Below, piece after piece: positions 1 through 7,751 of a stretch of DNA of 10,840 nucleotides. Position 1 is the first letter of the stretch; every line of letters begins with the position of its first letter. Made by a program: the position numbers and the translations under genes. This stretch comes from Pseudomonadota bacterium (lineage in GTDB: Bacteria; Desulfobacterota; Desulfovibrionia; Desulfovibrionales; Desulfovibrionaceae), in NCBI GenBank assembly GCA_023426275.1, contig JAFABC010000043.1, positions 1 through 10,840 on the forward strand. Direction: 5' to 3'. The notes below the pieces were generated by a model. The model was not told the origin of the DNA, did no database searches, and worked only from the letters and a program-made list of their open reading frames with translations.

Positions 1-33
1 GCCCACAGCAGGACCGCACAACCGACCAAACAT

Positions 34-98
34 CCGCCCGCCCCTTTCGGGAGGGTCCGGGAGGGGGTGACCCCCTCCCGGCCGCCGGAGGCATCTTC
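34..98 (-). repeat. Dispersed palindromic intergenic element, copy A
   Basis: Read on the minus strand, this begins GAAGATGCCTCCGGCGGCC just past the chemoreceptor stop codon and runs into a perfect 11-bp stem (57-67 with 71-81, 3-nt loop). A small CCC-GAAA-GGG hairpin (42-51) and a GGGCGGGCGG tail follow. The same order of parts recurs at 7101-7168 on the plus strand, and its first 22 bases recur exactly at 10817-10838. The stem probably acts as a transcription stop for the receptor gene, but no T-run follows it on the minus strand, so it is not a textbook intrinsic terminator. It looks like a member of a genome-wide repeat family. Confidence 0.7.
57..81 (-). terminator. Strong stem-loop after the chemoreceptor gene
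   Basis: CCGGGAGGGGG pairs perfectly with CCCCCTCCCGG around a 3-nt loop, about 30 bases beyond the receptor stop codon. Transcription could end here, but the T-tract of a canonical intrinsic terminator is missing on the minus strand. On the plus strand a T-rich stretch (95-113) lies some 14 bases past the stem, which is too far to be convincing. Confidence 0.45.
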
Positions 99-111
99 TT
101 TTTCTCTTTCT

Positions 112-2382
112 TTAATCAGCCTTGAGGTCGTCCACGAGGCGGCTGAGGCGTTCGGCTTCGCCGGCCAGTTCGGACACGGCCCGGGTGGCTTCTTCCATGG
201 CCTCGGCCGTGTCGCCGGAGATGCGGTTGATATTTTCCACGGCCCGGTTGATTTCCTCACTGGCCGCGGACTGCTGTTCCGAAGCCGTGGCGATGGAGCG
301 GACCTGATCGGCCGAGGATTCGACGATGGACACGATTTCTTCGAGCACGTCGCCCGAGCGGCCGGCCAGTTCGGTGGCCTGATCCACGGCCTTGGAGGCG
401 TCTTCCACGCCTTCGATGCTGGACCGCGCCCCGGACTGGATGGACCGGATGGCCTCGCCCACCTCGCGGGTGGCGGTCATGGTTTTTTCGGCCAGCTTGC
501 GCACCTCGTCGGCCACCACGGCGAAGCCGCGTCCGGCTTCGCCGGCCCGGGCCGCCTCGATGGCGGCATTGAGCGCCAGCAGGTTGGTCTGGTCGGCGAT
601 GTCGGAAATGACGTTGATGATGGTGCCGATGCCGTCCGCCTGCTGGCCGAGGTCGCCCATATTGGTTTTGAGCGCCGTGGCCCGTTCCTGGACCGCGCCG
701 ATGGCCTCGATGACCTGCCGTACGACGGAGGCCCCGTCCTGGGCCTTTTCCCGGGCCGAGTGGGTGCCGTCGGCCGCTTCGGAGGCGTTGCGGGCCACTT
801 CGAGCACGGTGGCGTTCATTTCTTCCATGGCCGTGGCCGTTTCGCCGGCCAGCTGGCGCTGTTCGTCCGCGCCGATGCGCGACTGGTCGATCTGCCGGGC
901 CAGCTGCTCGGAGGCGCTGGTCACCGTGCCCACCACGTCCTCGATCTGGGCGGCGGCGTCGAGCTTGCCCTGTTTCTGGGCGTCGGCCGCCTGCCGTCTG
1001 GCCTCCTCGGCCTCGGCCACGGCCTCCCGGGCCCGGGCGGCTTCCTCGGCCGCCTCCTTGCTCTTGTCCTCGGCCTGCCCGATCATTTTCTTGAGGTTTT
1101 GCACCATCCGGGTCAGGGCGTCGGCCAGCACGCCGGTTTCATCGCGCTGCCGGATGGACAGGGAGTGGCTGAAGTCGCCGTCGGCCACCTTTTCGGCATA
1201 GGCCGCGGCCAGCCGCAACGGCCGCACCAGCCCGGCCGCGAACAGCCACAGGATGCCGAGGGCCACGGCCGTGACGCCAAGGCCCACGCCGAGCTGCCAG
1301 GTGATGTTTTCGTGGCCGAGGGCGGAAAGCTGGGCGTCCAGGGCCTTGCGTTCGGCCAGGACCACGTCGGGGTGGACGCGGATGAGCACGGCCCAGGGTT
1401 TGCCCGTACGGCCGAGCTGGATGGGGGCCAGGGCCCGGTAGGAACCCGTGGCCGGGCTGATGTCGATCTGTTCCTTGCCGGATTGGACGGCCTTGATGAT
1501 ATTTTGCCATTCCTTGGAAATGGTCTTGAGCGGCTGGCCCACGGCCTCGGGGTGTTCGCTGCTGGCCGCGATCAGTCCGGCGTAGCTGATGATGGCCACA
1601 TCGCCCTTGCCCTCGTAAAGCTTGGCATCCACTTCCTTGGCCAGCTTCTGGAGGAAGTTCAGGCGCAGGTCCGTGCCGGCCAGTCCCAGGTATTTGTCGT
1701 TGTCCTTGATGGGGGCGTTGACGGTGGCCAGCCAGTCCTTTTTGCCCTGGATGATGTAGGGCAGGGGGTCGAGAACGATTTCCTTGCCGGTTTCGCGCGA
1801 ACCCAGATACCAGGCCCCCTTGCCCACGCCGTTGGTGTTGACCTCGCGGCTTTCGTAATCGACCAGCGCCTGCCGGGCGATTTTGCCGTTGGCGTCGCGG
1901 TTCCAATAGGGGATGAACCGGCCCGTGGCGTCGTAGCCGCCCGCGGCGTTTCCGGCGAAGTCGGCGTCCCGGCCGTCCAGGGCGTTGGGCTCCCAGGCGG
2001 AATAGGCGCCCAGGAAGGCGGGATTGTTTTCGAGCACGTTGCGCAGGATGTCGTTGAGGACGTCGCGCACGGGATTTTGGAAACCCTGCTTGGCGGACAG
2101 GCTGGCCATGTGCTGGCGCACGACCTTGAAAACCGTGGCCATGGTGCGGGCCGTGTCCAGGTTGTCCTGGAGCGACCCCTGGATGCTGGCGGCCTGGGCG
2201 GCGGCCAGGGAGGCCAGGTTGTGCTTGGCCTGCTCTTCGAGCAAGACCCCGACGCGTTTGGAAACAAACTGTTGGGTGCTTTTCGATGTGTACAGGCTGT
2301 AGCCTATCAGCGCGGCGGCGGTGGCCAGCAGGCAGGCTCCGGATAACAGGATGATTTTCGTTTGGATGGATTTTAATTGCAT
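112..2382 (-). CDS. Methyl-accepting chemotaxis protein with double-Cache-type sensor
   Basis: A 756-residue transmembrane chemoreceptor. The start at 2382 is chosen because AGGAG lies 7 bases upstream; an in-frame ATG at 2427 lacks this and would place 15 polar residues before the membrane anchor. Residues about 9-28 form the first membrane segment. About 29-358 form a periplasmic sensor of double-Cache size with an RFIPYW motif, and about 362-385 form the second membrane segment. HAMP (about 386-435) and an Ala/Glu-rich coiled coil (about 437-475) lead to the signalling domain (about 485-756). Its tip (about 600-632) contains NLLALNAAIEAARAGE and VVADEVRKLAE, the standard contact for CheA and CheW. 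The ligand cannot be read from the sequence. The C-terminus (VDDLKAD) lacks the NWETF-type pentapeptide that tethers CheR and CheB in enteric receptors. It is divergent from the CheB-CheR-kinase gene, a possible modifier. Confidence 0.95.
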   Translation of the reverse strand: MQLKSIQTKIILLSGACLLATAAALIGYSLYTSKSTQQFVSKRVGVLLEEQAKHNLASLAAAQAASIQGSLQDNLDTARTMATVFKVVRQHMASLSAKQGFQNPVRDVLNDILRNVLENNPAFLGAYSAWEPNALDGRDADFAGNAAGGYDATGRFIPYWNRDANGKIARQALVDYESREVNTNGVGKGAWYLGSRETGKEIVLDPLPYIIQGKKDWLATVNAPIKDNDKYLGLAGTDLRLNFLQKLAKEVDAKLYEGKGDVAIISYAGLIAASSEHPEAVGQPLKTISKEWQNIIKAVQSGKEQIDISPATGSYRALAPIQLGRTGKPWAVLIRVHPDVVLAERKALDAQLSALGHENITWQLGVGLGVTAVALGILWLFAAGLVRPLRLAAAYAEKVADGDFSHSLSIRQRDETGVLADALTRMVQNLKKMIGQAEDKSKEAAEEAARAREAVAEAEEARRQAADAQKQGKLDAAAQIEDVVGTVTSASEQLARQIDQSRIGADEQRQLAGETATAMEEMNATVLEVARNASEAADGTHSAREKAQDGASVVRQVIEAIGAVQERATALKTNMGDLGQQADGIGTIINVISDIADQTNLLALNAAIEAARAGEAGRGFAVVADEVRKLAEKTMTATREVGEAIRSIQSGARSSIEGVEDASKAVDQATELAGRSGDVLEEIVSIVESSADQVRSIATASEQQSAASEEINRAVENINRISGDTAEAMEEATRAVSELAGEAERLSRLVDDLKAD

Positions 2383-2523
2383 AAGGGGCTCCTGCGAACT
2401 GGTCCGTTGTACATGGGAATGAAACAATCAGGCGTGTACGGTCTGGTATTGCTGTCCGTTTTTATATATGGACAAGCATCCACTCCCTGGGCGGCAGCGG
2501 GGATGGACTATTGTGAAAATCGA

Positions 2524-2572
2524 TTACAACCAGCGAATTCTAGTATGATAAACAATAGCGCCCCGGTTGTAA
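2524..2572. promoter_or_regulatory. Inverted repeat TTACAACC / GGTTGTAA, possible operator
   Basis: TTACAACC at 2524-2531 and its exact reverse complement GGTTGTAA at 2565-2572 are separated by 33 bases, so the half-sites are centred about four helical turns apart. The right half covers five of the six -35 bases of the proposed receptor promoter, and the left half lies just downstream of its -10. This is a reasonable layout for a regulator that loops or bridges, but an 8-base match in AT-rich DNA can arise by chance. Confidence 0.3.
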
Positions 2573-2573
2573 A
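2545..2573 (-). promoter_or_regulatory. Sigma-70-like promoter for the chemoreceptor gene
   Basis: On the minus strand TTTACA (2573-2568) and TATCAT (2550-2545) are separated by exactly 17 bases. Each box is one base from consensus. The start would be near 2538, leaving a 5' leader of about 155 bases before the receptor ATG. No better pair was found closer to the gene. Confidence 0.4.
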
Positions 2574-2877
2574 TTATTTTTTGATCAGCTGGACAGGTCG
2601 TTAAAGATATTCCTTGTTTTGACACGATTGGCTGCTTGTGAGCCTCCCCGTGTCATGAAGACCCCAAAAGGTTATACGCGTTTTGGGGGGAAGGATATTT
2701 TTGCAGTACGGAAGATTGTTTTGAGCATGTGGGCGGGTGCTGCAACGCCGGGGCGCGTTGGTTGACGGCGCGAGACGGTGCGCCTAAATTTGAAAAACGG
2801 GAAAAGCATGCGTCAGCTGGGCGGCGGCGTCGGCCCCCGCCGCCTGATCGGATGGCGAAACAAAACCGGGACAGGAA

Positions 2878-5800
2878 ATGCGGACAAAAGCAAGCGGGAA
2901 AAAAGGACGCAGCGCAAAGCTGGAAACTGCCCCCAAGGTCGTATTTCCGGTGGTCGGCCTGGGGGCCTCGGCGGGCGGGCTCGAGGCGTTGGAAAAATTT
3001 TTCACCAACCTTCCGCCAAAGCCCGGCATGGCCTTTGTGGTCATCACCCATATGGACCCGCATCACAAAAGCCTCATGCGGGAATTGCTGTCCAAGTACA
3101 CGCAGATGGAGGTGTTGCAGGCCGTCGACGACACGCCCGTGGCCCCGGATTCCGTCTACATCATCCCCCCCAACAAGGATCTCACCATCGCCGGCGGCGT
3201 GCTGCACACCCAGGAGCCCAGCGCCTACCGGGGCGTGCGCCAGCCCATCGACCTTTTTTTCCGGTCCCTGGCCGAGGATCAGCTGGAAAACGCCGTGTGC
3301 ATCATCCTGTCCGGCACCGGCAGCGACGGCACCCTCGGCCTCAAGGCCGTCAAGGGCGCGGGCGGCATCGCCATCGTTCAGGAGGAAAGTTCGGCCAAAT
3401 ACGACGGGATGCCGCGGAGCGCCATTGCCACCGGCATGATCGATTTCGTGCTGCCCGTGGAGCAGATTCCCGCCCGGCTCATCGAATACGTCAGCCGCTC
3501 GGGACGCATCCGCCGTGTCGTCAACGGCGACGGCGCCGGTTCGGCCGGCCAGGACACCCTGCACGACATCCTGCATCTGATCCGCCAGAAGACCGGGCAT
3601 AATTTCTTCCACTACAAGAAGAACACCATTGTCCGGCGCATTGAAAAACGGATTCTCGTCAACAACGTTGATTCGCCGGAAGCCTATTTCGAACTGCTCA
3701 AGACCAATGGCGATGAAGTCCCCCTGCTGCTCAAGGACCTGCTGATCGGCGTGACCAGTTTTTTTCGCGATCCGGAAGCCTTCACCTGTTTGCGCGAAAA
3801 GATCATTCCCGAAATTTTCAAGGGCAAGGACCACGACGACACCATCCGCATCTGGTCGGCCGGGTGTTCCACGGGCGAGGAGGCCTACAGTCTGGCCATT
3901 TTGATCGCCGACTACCTGCGCCGGATCAAACGCAACTACACCGTGCAGATCTTCGCCACCGACGTGGACAAGGACTCCATCGAGCGGGCGCGCTCCGGGA
4001 TCTATCCGCCCAATATCGCTGCGGATATTCCGCCGGATTTTCTCAAGACCTATTTCCGGCAGGTCGATGACGCCTACCAGATCGCGCCCCAGATTCGCGA
4101 AATGCTGGTGTTTGCCCAGCACGACGTCCTCAGCGACCCGCCGTTTTTCAAGCTCGATCTGATCGTATGCCGCAATCTGCTCATCTATCTGACCAGCGAG
4201 ATCCAGAAAAAGCTGCTGCCCGTCTTCTTTTATTCGCTCCGTCCCGGCGGCTATCTTTTCCTTGGTTCGTCCGAGACTATCGGCTCGTACAGCGAGATGT
4301 TCGAGTGCCAGGACAAGAAGTGGAAGATTTTCAAGAAAAACGACCTGACCAGCCAGACCCAGATCGAAATTCCCCTGACCGCCCGCCAGTTTTTCCTCAA
4401 GGGCGTCGAGCCGGCCACGGAAGCGCACATTCCCAAGATCAGCATCGGCGCGGTGGTGGAGCGGGCCTTGCTGCGCAAATACGCGCCCCCGGCCGTGGTG
4501 GTGAACGACCGGTTGGATATTCTGTATTACCAGGGCGATACCGCGGAGTTTCTGGGGCCGCCCGAGGGCGCTCCCACCAACAATATTTTGAAGCTGGCCC
4601 GCAAGGGCCTGCAACTGCGGTTGCGGGCGTCCATCCAGAAGGCTTTTAAGACCAACAATGTCGTCCGGCTCTCGCGCATCAGGCTGCATGAGGGGGACGA
4701 CAGGCTCATAAACCTGCTCATCGAGCCTGTCACCGATCCGCCCCAGGCCAGGGGGCTCATGCTGGTCATTTTCGAGAAGCTCGAAGAGCACCAGGCCGTC
4801 AGCAAAAGTCCGGCGGCCGAAGAGATGACCGCGGACACCATTGTCGCCTCGCTGGAAGAAGAGCTGAAGATCACCAGCGAGCAGTTGCAAAATGCCATCG
4901 AGGAGCTGGAAACCTCCAACGAGGAGCTCAAGTCGTCCAACGAAGAGCTCATGTCGATGAACGAGGAGATGCAGTCGACAAACGAGGAGCTGGAGACGTC
5001 CAAGGAGGAGTTGCAGGCCCTCAACGAGGAATTGATCACGGTCAATTCCGAGCTCAACAGCAAGGTGGACGAGTTGCAACGCTCCAACAGCGACCTGGAC
5101 AACCTCTTCTCCAGTTCGGACGTGGCCACGATATTTCTGGACAAGGACCTCGTCATCCGCAAATTCACGCCGGCCGCCTCCGCCATCTTCAATCTCATCA
5201 AGGGGGATTCCGGCCGGCCCCTGGATCACATCGTCAGCCGCATCGAGTACCTGACCTTCCAGGATGACTGCCGGACGTCCCTGCGCACGCTGCAAACCAT
5301 CACCAAGGATGTCCGGGGACACGACGGGCGCTGGTTTTTGTGCCGGATTCTGCCGTACCGGACCCAGGAGGACGTCATCGACGGCCTGGTGGTCACCTTT
5401 GTGGACGTGACCGAAATCAAGGACGCCCAGGAACTGTTGCGCCAGCAGGAAGAAGCGACGCGCCGCCAATCCGCCGCGCTGAGCGCGATCATGGAGGCGG
5501 CGCCGGTGGTCATCTGGATCGCCCGCGACCGGGACAGCCGGGTGATCGAGGGCAATCCCATGGCCCGGGACCTGCTGCGGCTGCCGGCGGGTCACAATAT
5601 GTCCAAGACGGCTCCGAGCGGGGAGCAGCCGGAGCATTTCAAGGTGATGCAGGACGGGCGGGAGCTTGCGCCCGAGGAACTGCCCGTGCAGCGGGCGGCG
5701 CGCGGCGAGGTGATCCGGGACTTTCGGGAGGAGGTTGTCTTCGACGACGGCTCCACGATTTTCCTGTTCGGCAATGCCCAGCCGTTGCGCGACGAGGCGG

Positions 5801-7080
5801 GCGAACCGCAGGGCGCCGTGGCCGCCTTCCTGGACATCACGAGCCTCAAGCAGGCCGAGGATGCGCTGCAACGGGCCAAGCGGCAGGCCGAGGACGCCAA
5901 CCGGGCCAAAAGCGTGTTCCTGTCGAACATGAGCCATGAAATCCGCACGCCGCTCAATGGCGTGCTGGGGATGCTTGAACTCATCGAACACGACTGCAAT
6001 GACGAACAGCTTCGCTTCTATGTGGAAAACGCCCGGCAGGCGGGCGGTTCGCTGCTGGCCATCATCAACGACATTCTCGATCTGTCCCGGGTCGAATCCG
6101 GCCGCGTCGAACTGGTCGAGGCCCCCATCCTCGGCAAGGACCTGCTGCAGACCATTGTGAAGCTTTTTCAGCGTTCGGCCCAGGAATGCGGCCTTTCCCT
6201 GGACTACGAGATCGCGCCGGACGTGCCGCCCTTGCTTTTGGGCGACGATATCCGCCTCAAGCAGATTCTGTTCAATCTGGTGGGCAACGCCGTGAAGTTC
6301 ACCGAGCGGGGCGGGGTGCACATCAGCCTGTTCACCGACGCCCCGACGGATGCCGCCAGCCGGGTCTACCGGCTTGGCCTGCGGGTCAGCGACACGGGCA
6401 TCGGCATCGAGCCGGATCTGCTTCCCACCATTTTCGAACCGTTCGTGCGTTCGAGCACCGCCTTCACCCGCAAGGCCGAGGGAACCGGCCTGGGCCTCAA
6501 CATCGTCAAGCGCATCGTCGAGGTCATGGGCGGCGACGTCGTCATCGACAGCACGCCGGGCAAGGGAACGACGGTGACCTGCCGGGTGCAGCTCAAGGAG
6601 CCCCGGCTGGAAGACAGGGCGTTCGACGCCGCGGACGATCAGGTCGCGGTGGCGGACGGCCAGGAACCGGCCGGGGGCGTGCGCATCCTGCTGGCCGAGG
6701 ACAACGAGATCAATACGATCTACATGCGCAAGGTGCTGCAACGGGCCGGCAACACCGTGCTGACGGCCGGCACCGGCGAGGAGGTGCTCAAGCTGCTGCG
6801 CACCGAGCCCGTGGATCTTGTCTTGATGGACATTCAAATGCCGGTCATGGACGGCGTGGAGGCGACCAAACGCATCCGGGCCCATGACGGCAGCGCCTTC
6901 GATCCCCACATCCCCATCGTGGCCATGACGGCCTTTGCCATGAAGGACGAGCAAAAGCGCTTTCTCGACGCCGGCATGGACGCCGTGCTGGCCAAGCCGA
7001 CCGAGTTCGAGGAGTTGCGCCGGGTGATCGTCCGGCTCTGCGGCAAACAAGACAAGACCGATACGGACAGGCGCTCCTGA
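2878..7080 (+). CDS. CheB-CheR-PAS-histidine kinase-receiver fusion protein
   Basis: A 1400-residue cytoplasmic signalling protein joining receptor demethylation, receptor methylation and a phosphorelay. Residues about 22-205 are a CheB methylesterase without its usual N-terminal receiver; the triad is visible as Ser31 (GASAGG), His58 (ITHMD) and Asp150 (GTGSDGT). About 227-487 are CheR, with the S-adenosylmethionine loop AGCSTGEEAYS (328-338) and CRNLLIYL (431-438). A PAS-like domain (about 535-635) is followed by ten unbroken heptads of coiled coil (675-744), PAS domains at about 746-850 and 866-990, and HisKA with His1020 (SHEIRTPLN). The ATPase domain shows the N-box NLVGNAVKF, DTGIGI (1172-1177) and GTGLGL (1202-1207). 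The receiver carries Glu1274-Asp1275, phosphoacceptor Asp1318, Thr1351 and Lys1373. No membrane segment is seen. A stop at 2845 excludes an earlier start; AGGA sits only one base before the ATG, so initiation may be weak. Output partner unknown. Confidence 0.95.
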   Translation: MRTKASGKKGRSAKLETAPKVVFPVVGLGASAGGLEALEKFFTNLPPKPGMAFVVITHMDPHHKSLMRELLSKYTQMEVLQAVDDTPVAPDSVYIIPPNKDLTIAGGVLHTQEPSAYRGVRQPIDLFFRSLAEDQLENAVCIILSGTGSDGTLGLKAVKGAGGIAIVQEESSAKYDGMPRSAIATGMIDFVLPVEQIPARLIEYVSRSGRIRRVVNGDGAGSAGQDTLHDILHLIRQKTGHNFFHYKKNTIVRRIEKRILVNNVDSPEAYFELLKTNGDEVPLLLKDLLIGVTSFFRDPEAFTCLREKIIPEIFKGKDHDDTIRIWSAGCSTGEEAYSLAILIADYLRRIKRNYTVQIFATDVDKDSIERARSGIYPPNIAADIPPDFLKTYFRQVDDAYQIAPQIREMLVFAQHDVLSDPPFFKLDLIVCRNLLIYLTSEIQKKLLPVFFYSLRPGGYLFLGSSETIGSYSEMFECQDKKWKIFKKNDLTSQTQIEIPLTARQFFLKGVEPATEAHIPKISIGAVVERALLRKYAPPAVVVNDRLDILYYQGDTAEFLGPPEGAPTNNILKLARKGLQLRLRASIQKAFKTNNVVRLSRIRLHEGDDRLINLLIEPVTDPPQARGLMLVIFEKLEEHQAVSKSPAAEEMTADTIVASLEEELKITSEQLQNAIEELETSNEELKSSNEELMSMNEEMQSTNEELETSKEELQALNEELITVNSELNSKVDELQRSNSDLDNLFSSSDVATIFLDKDLVIRKFTPAASAIFNLIKGDSGRPLDHIVSRIEYLTFQDDCRTSLRTLQTITKDVRGHDGRWFLCRILPYRTQEDVIDGLVVTFVDVTEIKDAQELLRQQEEATRRQSAALSAIMEAAPVVIWIARDRDSRVIEGNPMARDLLRLPAGHNMSKTAPSGEQPEHFKVMQDGRELAPEELPVQRAARGEVIRDFREEVVFDDGSTIFLFGNAQPLRDEAGEPQGAVAAFLDITSLKQAEDALQRAKRQAEDANRAKSVFLSNMSHEIRTPLNGVLGMLELIEHDCNDEQLRFYVENARQAGGSLLAIINDILDLSRVESGRVELVEAPILGKDLLQTIVKLFQRSAQECGLSLDYEIAPDVPPLLLGDDIRLKQILFNLVGNAVKFTERGGVHISLFTDAPTDAASRVYRLGLRVSDTGIGIEPDLLPTIFEPFVRSSTAFTRKAEGTGLGLNIVKRIVEVMGGDVVIDSTPGKGTTVTCRVQLKEPRLEDRAFDAADDQVAVADGQEPAGGVRILLAEDNEINTIYMRKVLQRAGNTVLTAGTGEEVLKLLRTEPVDLVLMDIQMPVMDGVEATKRIRAHDGSAFDPHIPIVAMTAFAMKDEQKRFLDAGMDAVLAKPTEFEELRRVIVRLCGKQDKTDTDRRS

Positions 7081-7100
7081 GGAGGGCGGACGGCGAAAGC

Positions 7101-7168
7101 GGAAGCTGCCTGCGGCGTCCGGGAGGGGAGGCTCCCCTTCCGGACGCTCCCGAAAGGGCGCGCGGGCG
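7101..7168 (+). repeat. Dispersed palindromic intergenic element, copy B
   Basis: This copy lies 20 bases past the hybrid kinase stop codon and is oriented like that gene. It starts GAAGCTGCCTGCGGCG (copy A has GAAGATGCCTCCGGCG) and continues with a 13-bp stem (7117-7129 with 7133-7145, one G-T pair, 3-nt loop). A CCC-GAAA-GGG hairpin (7149-7158) and a GGGCGG tail follow. The order and spacing of the parts match copy A, while the stem differs by paired changes, which suggests that the fold is kept. Confidence 0.7.
7117..7145 (+). terminator. Stem-loop between convergent kinase and thioesterase genes
   Basis: GTCCGGGAGGGGA pairs with TCCCCTTCCGGAC around GGC. It lies between convergent stop codons at 7080 and 7205 and could serve both strands. 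There is no T-tract on either side, so its efficiency as an intrinsic terminator is uncertain. Confidence 0.5.
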
Positions 7169-7204
7169 GTCGCCTGTCTGGCGGCGCCGGGGCGGCCCGG
7201 GGCG

Positions 7205-7591
7205 TTAGCGGTCGAGGACGTGCTTGCCCAGGACGAAGCAGGTGAACGTGCCGCTGAACACCGTGGTCTCGTCGCGTCTGACCGTGACCGTCACCCGGTG
7301 TTTGCGGCCCTCGGTCAGCTCCGTTCGGGCCTCGGCCTCCACGGTTTCCCCCACCGCCGTCGGGGCCTGGAAACGAACCTCGGCCGCGCCCAGCACCACC
7401 AGCGGGTCGTTGACCGCCAGCATGGCCGCGTAATCGGCCAGTCCGAAGACGAATCCCCCGTGTACGAGGCCCCGGTCGTCCACGGCCATGGCCGGGGTGA
7501 GCGTCAGGCGGACCACGGCCTGTCCGGGTTCGAGGCTGACGGGCGTACCGCACAGGGACTGGTCGATGCGAAGGTGGGTGTTTGGCTGCAT
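7205..7591 (-). CDS. PaaI-like hotdog-fold thioesterase
   Basis: A 128-residue single-domain protein of usual PaaI-family length. Start 7591 is chosen because AAAGGAG lies 7 bases upstream; an in-frame ATG at 7711 would add 40 Gly/Pro/Arg-rich residues unlike the family. The signature is HGGFVFGLADYAAMLAVN (residues 44-61). In PaaI thioesterases this is the central helix region, with the Asp of LAD (Asp53 here) at the catalytic position. The second half alternates polar and hydrophobic residues, as expected for the hotdog sheet. Members hydrolyse acyl-CoA or aryl-CoA thioesters in the cytoplasm; the substrate here cannot be told. It is convergent with the hybrid kinase gene and lies 160 bases downstream of a pilin gene on the same strand. 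That gap holds hairpin structure, so separate transcription is likely; read-through is possible. Confidence 0.85.
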   Translation of the reverse strand: MQPNTHLRIDQSLCGTPVSLEPGQAVVRLTLTPAMAVDDRGLVHGGFVFGLADYAAMLAVNDPLVVLGAAEVRFQAPTAVGETVEAEARTELTEGRKHRVTVTVRRDETTVFSGTFTCFVLGKHVLDR

Positions 7592-7610
7592 GAAAAGGCT
7601 CCTTTGCCTG

Positions 7611-7714
7611 AACATGCCAAAAGGCCGCCCCCGAAGCAACGCGCCGATTCCAACCGCGCCAGCCGGCCCAGCGGCCAAGGGCCGCCCCGTTTCCGGTGAC
7701 GGCCCTGGCATGTT
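7611..7714 (-). terminator. Expanded hairpin region downstream of pilin gene A
   Basis: AACATGCCA (7611-7619) and TGGCATGTT (7706-7714) form a perfect 9-bp outer stem. Inside it are two arms: GGCCGC (7623-7628) with GCGGCC (7671-7676), and GGGCCG (7679-7684) with CGGCCC (7700-7705). The edges match the compact terminator of pilin gene B (8154-8197), which suggests the same site enlarged by roughly 50 bases in the middle. TTTT occurs on the minus strand just after the inner arm. It ends within about 20 bases of the thioesterase start codon, so it might also affect that gene. Confidence 0.5.
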
Positions 7715-7751
7715 GCGCGAAATTCGCGGAGCGTAACTTCGCCGGTCGGTC

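Larger units (their letters stand above)
2383..2877. other. Divergent intergenic region between receptor and hybrid kinase genes
   Basis: These 495 bases separate two divergent start codons and are visibly richer in A and T (about 2450-2640) than the coding DNA. They hold a good sigma-70-like promoter for the receptor gene, an 8-bp inverted repeat over it, and an 8-bp hairpin (CCCCAAAA 2662-2669 with TTTTGGGG 2681-2688, 11-nt loop). A perfect TTGACA lies at 2619-2624 on the plus strand but has no acceptable -10 box at 16-18 bases, so I cannot assign a promoter to the kinase gene. A short plus-strand frame (2419-2604) resembles a signal peptide but has no ribosome site; it is discussed among the findings. 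Confidence 0.7.

Noticed and set aside
67..2346. A 759-codon open frame antisense to the chemoreceptor gene
   Set aside because: It is a Gly/His-rich mirror of a well-supported receptor gene and carries no recognisable motif or ribosome site.
2630..2643. A GG-N10-GC match before the kinase fusion gene, as a possible sigma-54 promoter
   Set aside because: Spacing fits, but the boxes (TTGGCTG and TGAGC) match the consensus poorly, unlike the two pilin promoters.
4900..5109. The 21-base periodic DNA as a possible repeat array or CRISPR-like structure
   Set aside because: The period is explained by heptads of a coiled coil inside a coding region; there are no conserved repeats separated by unique spacers.
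2653..7050. A 1465-codon open frame antisense to the kinase fusion gene
   Set aside because: Its translation is low-complexity (Gly, His, Asp, Leu-rich) with no domain, while the plus strand encodes a chain of clear domains with all catalytic residues. GC-rich codon use removes stops from the opposite strand.
7592..7711. A 40-residue N-terminal extension of the thioesterase
   Set aside because: The ATG at 7591 has an excellent ribosome site, and the extension is coded by the hairpin region downstream of pilin A, with composition unlike the family.
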